From an uncultured Selenomonas sp. (GTDB lineage Bacteria > Bacillota > Negativicutes > Selenomonadales > Selenomonadaceae), in NCBI GenBank assembly GCA_937981305.1, contig CALJPB010000415.1, positions 1-11,383 of the forward strand: DNA of 11,383 bases, written 5' to 3'. The translations under genes were made by a program, and so were the position numbers. Under the pieces are notes generated by a model. That model searched no databases. It saw only the letters and a list, made by a program, of their open reading frames with translations, and was not told the DNA's origin. Positions 6,791 through 11,383 of the stretch are shown in pieces. Position 1 is the first letter of the stretch. Each line of letters begins with the position of its first letter.

Positions 6791-7678
6791 TTACGCCTTC
6801 GGCTTGAGTGCAGCGAATGCCTCCTCCTTGACAGGCAGGAAGCCGAGACGCATGGTCACCTTGATTGCCACCATGTCATTCTCAGCGAGCGAGAGCGGCT
6901 TGCCGTCGCTCATCTGCACCGACTGAAGCGTTGCCTCCTTGAGCGTCTCGTACTGGATCTGGTCGCGGATGCCGATGATGGAGTACTTCCAGTCGCCCGC
7001 AATCGCACGTGCCTTCGTCTTGTCCCATGCACCATTACGCGAGAACTCAATCGGCTGTGCGTAGAGCGTGCTGGAATCCACGCCCGTGACAAAGAGCTGG
7101 TTGCCGTTCGCGTCGCGCAGCTTGCGCAGACTGTTCTTGAGGTCGTATCCCGCAACAAACCCGTTCACATCGTGCCCATCGTTCTCAACGAGCGCCATCA
7201 CGTCCGAGATGTCGAGGTCGAGCTTCGGATTCGTCTCCTCCGCGATCACGCGCCCGCCCGCCGTCGCAACACCGAGAATGTTCTTCGCAAAGGGCGAGTT
7301 CGTCCCGAAGAGGAACGCCGCATCGATTGCCTTGTAGAATGCCTCAGCGATGTACGGGCGAATCTCCGTGAATACGTTGATGGTTGTGTCGCCCAGCTTT
7401 TCCTTGCTGCACGGGATGATGACGCCGATCTTCTTTGCGACGAGTTCGGGGAAAATCCACTTCGCGACCGAGGTCTTGATGCGCTCCGTCTCCCCGACCC
7501 AGTATGCGCCGGGTCCTTCTGCCATGACGGGAAACTTCTGCGTCTCTGACTTCATCTCGCGCACCGTCGAGAGCCGCATGACCGACGAGCCGCGCACCAC
7601 GTCCGCGATGATTTCCGATGCCGTCGAAACCGGCACAAATCCCTGCAAATTCTCCTTCAGATAAAGCGTATCTGCCAT
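6791..7678 (-). CDS. Major capsid protein (HK97 fold)
   Basis: A 295-residue major capsid protein, the main shell subunit of the icosahedral head. The N-terminus (MADTLYLKENLQGFVPVSTA, then SEIIADVVRGSSVMRL) enters the fold directly, with no long cleavable delta domain, consistent with a separate scaffold gene. Other family hallmarks are the E-loop-like region with FPVMAEGPGAYWVGE, the spine-helix region INVFTEIRPYIAEAFYKAID, the FGTNSPFAKNILG segment and the P-domain-like C-terminal strands (VAIKVTMRLGFLPV). Length is normal for the phage_capsid family. AGGAGGATACAG lies just upstream of the ATG, implying strong translation. It sits directly after the scaffold gene, as expected. Confidence 0.94.
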   Translation of the reverse strand: MADTLYLKENLQGFVPVSTASEIIADVVRGSSVMRLSTVREMKSETQKFPVMAEGPGAYWVGETERIKTSVAKWIFPELVAKKIGVIIPCSKEKLGDTTINVFTEIRPYIAEAFYKAIDAAFLFGTNSPFAKNILGVATAGGRVIAEETNPKLDLDISDVMALVENDGHDVNGFVAGYDLKNSLRKLRDANGNQLFVTGVDSSTLYAQPIEFSRNGAWDKTKARAIAGDWKYSIIGIRDQIQYETLKEATLQSVQMSDGKPLSLAENDMVAIKVTMRLGFLPVKEEAFAALKPKA

Positions 7679-7693
7679 TTCTGTATCCTCCTC

Positions 7694-8305
7694 TTATCTC
7701 TTGACCTGATTCTTATAGATGGCGTCGAAGAATCCATTACTGACGCCCGCACCGCTATCGCCTGTCCGCGTGCCGCCCGATGCGGGAGCTTTGCCCTTCA
7801 GGCGCTCATTCACGCCGTCCTCGACCGCCTTCTTGAACTCCTTTTCAAAGGTCGTAATGCGCGAAAGCGTACTCTCGCTGTCCTCGGCGATGAGGTAGTC
7901 CATGAACTGAACAGGGATACTGCGTTCGGCGAGCACCTTCACCATCTCGAGCTTGAGCTCCTTCTTCTTGAGCTCCGCTTCCTTCGCCTCAAGTTCCTTA
8001 CGGCTATTCTCGAGTTCGGCAGCCTTGCGCTCATCCTCCGAAAGCTTCGAGAGGCGTTCTGCCTCCTTCTTCTCGGCGGCGGCCTTCTTCTGATACTCTT
8101 TCTCCCACTTCGCCTTGGCAGCGGCAAGAGCGGCGTCGATCTTCGCCTGTACGTCCTCGGGCTTGTCCTGCGGCGGATCAGCCTTCGGCTTGTTATCGCC
8201 TGCCGCACCGTCTGCCCCTGCGGAGTTGTCCCCCGCCGCACCGGCATCGCCCGCACCGGCGTCGCCATTGGCGAAACGTTGCAGGTCAAAATCAAAATTG
8301 TACAT
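7694..8305 (-). CDS. Capsid assembly scaffolding protein (DUF4355-type)
   Basis: The scaffold directs procapsid assembly and is then lost. From the ATG at 8305 the protein has 203 residues. It starts MYNFDFDLQRFANGDAG, a form of the LQ.FA N-terminal motif common in these scaffolds. An Ala/Gly/Asp/Pro-rich linker follows (~12-48), then a long Lys/Glu coiled coil (~50-125), then LAERSIPVQFMDYLIAEDSE, and a C-terminal capsid-binding-type helix with the ending GFFDAIYKNQVKR. Start 8305 has AGGAG with a short spacer. An in-frame ATG at 8380 has an even better AGGAGGAATTG site and would add 25 residues (228 total), so two forms are possible. Gene order (just before major capsid) agrees. Confidence 0.88.
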   Translation of the reverse strand: MYNFDFDLQRFANGDAGAGDAGAAGDNSAGADGAAGDNKPKADPPQDKPEDVQAKIDAALAAAKAKWEKEYQKKAAAEKKEAERLSKLSEDERKAAELENSRKELEAKEAELKKKELKLEMVKVLAERSIPVQFMDYLIAEDSESTLSRITTFEKEFKKAVEDGVNERLKGKAPASGGTRTGDSGAGVSNGFFDAIYKNQVKR

Positions 8306-8391
8306 AAATACTCCTTTCTCTTTGTCCGTAAGTTTCATTTGGTCTGCCCCCGCCGAAGCGGGTGCGCGAATCCCGTTCATAGCAATTCCTC

Positions 8392-8703
8392 CTATTTCTG
8401 CAAAAACGTAATCAACTGCGGATTCGCCCGCACAAGATTCACAAAGCCCGCTGCAAGCTCCGAAACAAGCTCTTCATCCGCCGCCTGTTCCGTCAAGCCA
8501 CGCTCAAAAAGAACGGCGTGAACAATCTCGTGCACGAGCAGCTTTGCCGCATTTCCCTCGCCGATGTTCCCGTCCTCAAGCATCTTTATCTGCGCCGTGT
8601 TGTAGTCCACAACTGCGTTACACGCACGTCCCTCAAGAATCAGTGGCTCTTTGACGCGCAGAATCGCATATCGCACCGCATCAATCATCACACAATCGGG
8701 CAT
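8392..8703 (-). CDS. Small HEXXH metallopeptidase-like protein
   Basis: A 103-residue protein with a zinc-peptidase signature: HEIVH at residues 58-62 and candidate third-ligand glutamates in EELVSE (77-82). The segment NAAKLLVHEIVHAVLFERG followed by a helix and GFVNLVRANPQL resembles small phage-borne gluzincins often labelled ImmA/IrrE-like. Such genes are common in Firmicutes phages. Unlike repressor-cleaving ImmA proteins, this one is not beside a repressor but in the head operon, just before the scaffold gene. A role in head maturation or host interaction is possible but unproved. The ATG has a very strong AGGAGGTGA site (about 8707-8716). It is preceded by a hairpin terminator, so its transcript may start within the 86-base gap. 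Confidence 0.75.
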   Translation of the reverse strand: MPDCVMIDAVRYAILRVKEPLILEGRACNAVVDYNTAQIKMLEDGNIGEGNAAKLLVHEIVHAVLFERGLTEQAADEELVSELAAGFVNLVRANPQLITFLQK

Positions 8704-8729
8704 TGCGTCACCTCCTCAAAATGGGTATA

Positions 8730-8762
8730 AGAAAAGCACTCTGCGTTATCTGCAAAGTGCTT
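8730..8762 (-). terminator. Intrinsic terminator-like hairpin after the glycohydrolase gene
   Basis: In the 86-base gap, AAGCACT (8734-8740) and AGTGCTT (8756-8762) form a 7-bp stem. After one symmetric mismatch, TGC and GCA add three more pairs around a 7-base loop. Read on the minus strand the stem is followed by TTTTCTT (8735-8729), consistent with an intrinsic terminator for the upstream ART/Cys-rich/glycohydrolase genes. The T-run is short and interrupted, so read-through into the head operon is likely. Confidence 0.6.
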
Positions 8763-8789
8763 CTGTGTTCAGTTTTTATATTGCTGTTT

Positions 8790-9677
8790 TTATCCTGCCC
8801 TTTCAGCGAGCCTGTCCAAATCCGCACACACCTCGTCCGCAAGACAGTCTTTCCAACGCTCGGGGATTGCCTCGAAACCGTATATTGCTCCCGCGAGCCC
8901 GCCCGCAATCGCGCCGATGGTATCGGCATCGCCTCCAAGGTTGACCGCCTGCACGACAGCGTCCTCGAAAGTTTCTGTCTGCGCAATCGCCTTGACAGCG
9001 CAGGAGAAGCTCCCAACAACCCAGCCCGTCGGAGGCAAGTCCCGCAGTTCCTCCGAAAGACTGCGCACCGTATGCATAACCCCTGTGGGGTCATCCAACG
9101 CGCCCACGACCAACTCCACATAGAGCTTGCAGTACATATCACTGCTGTCGTTTCGATGTGTCATTGCGCCAATCGCGACCGCCATTTCTGCCGCCTTATC
9201 TTTCGGATAGTAGAGTGCAGGATAAACCGTGCGCATAAGTGCGCCGTTCCCTGCGTTCTGCCCTCCGCTGCGCATTGCAATATCTTCTCCCGCACGCTGC
9301 CACGCCTTGACTTCATCATCACCTGCTGAAATGTGACGCTTTGCCGCCTGTATCGCCGAACGGCAGGTATTCCCTATGTCCTTCGGACGGCTGTCATGCC
9401 ACGCAATGAACCGCCGACCAATCGCAGGAATCGGGTTTTCGGGGTTCTCGGCGATTCCCTCGGCAACCGCAAGTGTCATTTGCGTATCGTCTGTGACCTC
9501 GCCCGGCACAACAGAAAGCCACCCGCCACCGACCATTTCGCGGACAGGTGCGCCATATTTGGCAAGAATCTCCTCAGCGGTCATAAACTCAAGAGGTGCA
9601 CCGAGCGCATCGCCGACGGCAACGCCATAGAGCGCGCCGCGAATGCGGTCTTGTGTGTCAATGTGGTATTTCTTCAT
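8790..9677 (-). CDS. ADP-ribosylglycohydrolase (DraG/ARH family)
   Basis: A 295-residue enzyme predicted to remove ADP-ribose from modified targets, using a dinuclear metal centre as in DraG and ARH proteins. Residue positions from the 9677 start: GDALGAP (22-28); the metal-binding TDDT (62-65); GNTC and NGALMR (144-149); TH at 173-174; and the second metal motif GGDADT (248-253) before an Ala/Gly-rich helix. All key acidic residues appear intact and length is normal. The ATG at 9677 is chosen because the family's conserved start (DRIRGALYG) begins about 10 residues later; extension to 9791 would add 38 residues lacking family resemblance. GGAGGG lies 12 bases upstream. It overlaps the preceding Cys-rich gene by 20 bases. 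Target unknown; the nearby ART domain makes phage-made modifications an attractive candidate. Confidence 0.93.
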   Translation of the reverse strand: MKKYHIDTQDRIRGALYGVAVGDALGAPLEFMTAEEILAKYGAPVREMVGGGWLSVVPGEVTDDTQMTLAVAEGIAENPENPIPAIGRRFIAWHDSRPKDIGNTCRSAIQAAKRHISAGDDEVKAWQRAGEDIAMRSGGQNAGNGALMRTVYPALYYPKDKAAEMAVAIGAMTHRNDSSDMYCKLYVELVVGALDDPTGVMHTVRSLSEELRDLPPTGWVVGSFSCAVKAIAQTETFEDAVVQAVNLGGDADTIGAIAGGLAGAIYGFEAIPERWKDCLADEVCADLDRLAERAG

Positions 9678-9957
9678 CTTCGTCGATTCCCTCCAACCAA
9701 CAGCCCAACCAGTGCGGAATGCTCTTATCGTCTGTCCAGCGGAATTGGTCAGGGGGTGCAGGCTTAAAAAACACGCATTCTTTCCCCTCAAATAAAACGC
9801 TCCTCGGTTTCAATGAACCGTCGGGCGGGTACATAAGGCAATGTGGCTTAATGGGGGCAATAGCTGTGGTCGAACCATGAGAAAAAGCACATTTCTTGCA
9901 GTAGACGGGATTCGGGCGCGTACATCCAATATGAAGCGGCTCGGTTACGTTCCCCAT
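9658..9957 (-). CDS. Small Cys-rich, probably zinc-binding protein, function unknown
   Basis: A 99-residue protein with cysteines in HIGCTRPNPVYCKKCAF, a later His/Cys (KPHCLMYPP) and a fifth in FEGKECVFFKP. The C..C pair plus flanking Cys/His would suit a zinc site. The pattern C-x6-C-x2-C...HG...C...KP..V.F.G..C resembles a family of small uncharacterised proteins I associate with Firmicutes phages, but I cannot name it. The ATG is 3 bases after the stop of the ADP-ribosyltransferase gene, with GGGAGGA inside that gene's last codons. Its stop lies 20 bases inside the glycohydrolase start, so the three genes are translationally linked. No catalytic function can be given. Confidence 0.72.
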   Translation of the reverse strand: MGNVTEPLHIGCTRPNPVYCKKCAFSHGSTTAIAPIKPHCLMYPPDGSLKPRSVLFEGKECVFFKPAPPDQFRWTDDKSIPHWLGCWLEGIDEDEEIPH

Positions 9958-9960
9958 GCC

Positions 9961-10551
9961 TTATCCTCCCTTCTTTTCCTCTTCTATGGAAACTGTTTTA
10001 CCATTGAAATTCTTGCGGCTCCCCTGCCACTCTGCTATGTCCTGTTGATATAAATTATACCCCATTTCAGGATGAATCTCAAGGTCGATGAAGGTTGTTC
10101 CTCCCCTGCGCTCAATCTTTGTAGCTTTGTAATGCGCACCACGTTGTATAATAACCTCAAACTCATTACCGAAATTCTTTTGATTGCTTTTCCCATTCCA
10201 CTTTGATTTACCGCCAAGCCCATAGTGCGAAAATGGTTCAGCATAAATCATATTCGTCCCCTTGGGTGCGTATATGTTAAGTACGACCTGACCGCCGAAT
10301 CCGCCACCTTTGCAACCTGCGGTAGAAACGAAATTATCCATGCTTTCCATGTGACCGACAAGCCCCTGCAACTCATCAGGACTAAGAGAAGCAAATGTGC
10401 CACGCTTCAACCCAAAGAAAGAGTCCATTGCCTCGTTCCCGCATCCACGCTGCAGCCATATGTCGAAGTCATAGCTTGATTTACTGATTGCCTTGGTCAT
10501 CAGGCGAATCTTTTTTCCCTTGCCTTCGTAGATCAGCTCCTTTTTTTGCAT
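9961..10551 (-). CDS. Chimeric ORF: PurC N-terminal stub fused to a phage ADP-ribosyltransferase domain
   Basis: This 196-residue frame is not one natural gene. Residues 1-14 (MQKKELIYEGKGKK) are the start of PurC (SAICAR synthetase) of the Campylobacter type. From about residue 15 (IRLMTKAIS...) the protein becomes an ADP-ribosyltransferase with the R-S-E signature: Arg35 in LQRG, Ser76-Thr77 in FVSTAG, and E130-x-E132 in GNEFEVIIQRGAHY. This domain type is often the C-terminus of SPP1 gp7-like phage minor head proteins, where it may be packaged or ejected with the DNA. The order before scaffold and capsid fits. The phage protein should therefore continue upstream, but its N-terminus is missing here. 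The apparent good ribosome site (AAAGGAG) belongs to purC. The enzymatic call is good; the minor head fusion is inference. Confidence 0.8.
   Translation of the reverse strand: MQKKELIYEGKGKKIRLMTKAISKSSYDFDIWLQRGCGNEAMDSFFGLKRGTFASLSPDELQGLVGHMESMDNFVSTAGCKGGGFGGQVVLNIYAPKGTNMIYAEPFSHYGLGGKSKWNGKSNQKNFGNEFEVIIQRGAHYKATKIERRGGTTFIDLEIHPEMGYNLYQQDIAEWQGSRKNFNGKTVSIEEEKKGG
10500..10520. other. Junction between phage DNA and Campylobacter-like DNA
   Basis: To the right lie ctpA and the first purC codons; to the left lies phage minor-head/ART coding sequence in the same frame. The break falls in or next to an A-rich run (GGAAAAAAGAT on the minus strand), where short microhomology could join unrelated templates. 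No attachment-site repeat, transposon end or target duplication is visible, and the phage side is mid-operon rather than a phage terminus. Most likely an assembly or amplification chimera. Confidence 0.75.
10510..10551 (-). pseudogene. purC: purC 5' fragment (first ~14 codons), truncated at the junction
   Basis: The codons from ATG 10551 give MQKKELIYEGKGKK, matching the conserved N-terminus of PurC, the enzyme joining aspartate to CAIR in purine synthesis (YEGKGK is the hallmark; it forms part of the nucleotide-binding start). Expected next residues (K-[LM]-[FY]-x-T-D..., leading to the LLI.EFKDDLTAF region) are absent and replaced by phage sequence. It begins 12 bases after the ctpA stop with an AAAGGAG site, and ctpA-purC adjacency is, from memory, that of Campylobacter (C. 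jejuni Cj0511-Cj0512). The exact last purC base cannot be fixed from this sequence. Confidence 0.75.
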
Positions 10552-10563
10552 TCTTGCTCTCCT

Positions 10564-11383
10564 TTATTTTAGCTGCAATATTTTAATCGCGTCAATCGCC
10601 GATTTTAGCTGTATATCGTCGTTTACGTTAGCCTCGGTTATTATCGTTTTGTTGTCGGTATTTTTAGTCGCGTTTTTATCGCTGTTGCCGTTAATCTTAC
10701 TTAGTTCGTTGGTTAGGTGTTTTTTTAGCTCGCTCTCTTTTATGGAAAAAGCGTTTTCATTTTGCTGAGGCACCTTGCCTGGAAATACGATGATATCGGG
10801 TTCTACGCCGGTTGCTTGGATAGTTCGGCCGCTCGGCAAATAGTAGCGCGCTATCGTTAGGCGTATAGCCTCTTTGTCATCGACGGGCAGGATGATCTGC
10901 ACGCTGCCTTTTCCGAAGGTTTTTTCGCCGATGACGACGGCGCGTTTATGATCTTGTAGCGAGCCGCTTACGATCTCGCTTGCGCTTGCGCTTCCGCCGT
11001 TAACTAGCACGGCAAGCGGTAAATTTGTGATTTTATTTGCTCTAGCGGCTTTAAATTCGCTGTTTTCGCTCTCGTTTCTACCTTTTTGAGATACGATCAC
11101 GCCGCTATCTATAAATAAATTCGTTAGTTCCACGGCTTGGTTTAAAAGTCCGCCCGGGTTATTGCGAAGATCAAGGATGATACCCCCGGCTTTCGGATAT
11201 TTTTTGATAAATTCCCCAGCCTTTTCGGTTACGTGCTTGTCGAAATTCGTCACGCGAAGATAGAGTATATTTTCCTTTTCGATCATCTTGGCGTAAACGG
11301 ATTCGACCGAGATGATGTCGCGCACGAGCTTCACGTCAAACGGCTTTTGTTCGCCTTTTCGCACGATAGTTATGGTGATAGGG
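10564..11383 (-). CDS. ctpA: Carboxyl-terminal processing protease CtpA (S41), 5' end beyond window
   Basis: A periplasmic S41-family serine protease that cleaves near C-termini. About 273 residues are visible; the frame continues past the right edge, so signal peptide and most of the PDZ domain are missing. The visible part starts in the last PDZ strands (PITITIVRKGEQKPFDV). Core motifs follow: GGIILDLRNNPGGLL, then NGGSASASEI with the catalytic Ser as the middle Ser of SASAS, and EKTFGKGSVQ with the general-base Lys 25 residues later and Gln four after that. This Ser-Lys-Gln spacing equals that of E. coli Prc, so it should be active. The C-terminus has SGRTIQATGVEPDIIVFPG and an Asn/Lys-rich tail ending in ILQLK. 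Composition and the downstream purC start point to Campylobacter, not to the phage host. The stop is TAA at 10566-10564. Confidence 0.93.
   Translation of the reverse strand, partial: PITITIVRKGEQKPFDVKLVRDIISVESVYAKMIEKENILYLRVTNFDKHVTEKAGEFIKKYPKAGGIILDLRNNPGGLLNQAVELTNLFIDSGVIVSQKGRNESENSEFKAARANKITNLPLAVLVNGGSASASEIVSGSLQDHKRAVVIGEKTFGKGSVQIILPVDDKEAIRLTIARYYLPSGRTIQATGVEPDIIVFPGKVPQQNENAFSIKESELKKHLTNELSKINGNSDKNATKNTDNKTIITEANVNDDIQLKSAIDAIKILQLK

Noticed and set aside
6584..7549. 321-codon plus-strand open frame opposite the capsid gene
   Set aside because: Arg/Leu/His-rich translation with no domain resemblance; the minus strand carries a clear HK97-type capsid protein.
8704..8789. 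Possible minus-strand promoter in the gap before the metallopeptidase gene
   Set aside because: TTGCAG with TTATAC-like hexamers can be picked out, but matches are weak and overlap the hairpin, so I do not list a promoter.
8703..9329. Plus-strand frame beginning with a hydrophobic, signal-like segment (CVICKVLLCSVFILLFLSC)
   Set aside because: The hydrophobic stretch comes from the AT-rich terminator gap, and the remainder is antisense to the glycohydrolase. No ribosome site fits.
9678..9791. Upstream extension of the glycohydrolase to the start at 9791
   Set aside because: The 38 added residues lie over the Cys-rich gene in another frame, lack family resemblance and have no good ribosome site.
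10490..10566. Phage integration (att) site in purC
   Set aside because: The phage side is the middle of the head operon, with no integrase, no flanking core repeat and no phage end. A chimeric join explains it better.
1..11383. tRNA, rRNA, CRISPR array or insertion sequence
   Set aside because: No cloverleaf-like segment, repeat-spacer pattern, inverted terminal repeats or transposase motifs were seen on either strand.

Overview
The window holds two unrelated pieces of DNA. Positions 1 to about 10,510 are the head and tail morphogenesis block of a contractile-tailed (myovirus-type) prophage. Positions about 10,510 to 11,383 are a Campylobacter-like chromosomal fragment: the C-terminal two thirds of a CtpA/S41 protease and the first codons of purC. 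All genes lie on the minus strand, so transcription runs from high to low coordinates.

The phage part has strong AGGAGG-type Shine-Dalgarno sites, tight ATGA/GTGA overlaps and moderately high GC. Its gene order is that of the Bacillus PBSX/skin-type myoviruses: minor head protein, scaffold, major capsid, connector proteins, tail completion, tail terminator, sheath, tube, tail assembly chaperone, tape measure. This points to a Firmicutes host. The GC level and protein flavour suggest Negativicutes such as an oral Selenomonas, but that is inference. The Campylobacter part differs by eye in base composition and codon use. Its order ctpA-purC is, from memory, the C. jejuni order (Cj0511-Cj0512), so a Campylobacter of the mid-GC oral group fits.

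Layout from right to left: truncated ctpA (10564-11383); a purC stub (10510-10551) fused in frame to an ADP-ribosyltransferase domain, probably the tail end of a phage minor head protein (9961 to about 10509); a small Cys-rich protein (9658-9957); an ADP-ribosylglycohydrolase (8790-9677); a hairpin terminator (8730-8762); a small HEXXH metallopeptidase-like protein (8392-8703); scaffold (7694-8305 or 8380); major capsid (6791-7678); small linker protein (6545-6778); head-tail connector (6235-6615); head closure protein (5867-6238); HK97 gp10-like protein (5428-5877); tail terminator (4985-5431); sheath (3792-4982); tube (3315-3773); tail assembly chaperone (2899-3258) with a -1 frameshift extension reaching 2714; tape measure protein (1-2717, running off the left end). 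No intergenic stretch exceeds about 90 bases.

Three points stand out. First, the phage/Campylobacter junction lies inside an open reading frame and looks like an assembly or amplification chimera. Second, the chaperone has a textbook -1 frameshift signal (A AAA AAC, 8-nt spacer, long stem-loop). Third, an ADP-ribosyltransferase and an ADP-ribosylglycohydrolase sit two genes apart in the head operon, suggesting a phage-encoded reversible ADP-ribosylation module.
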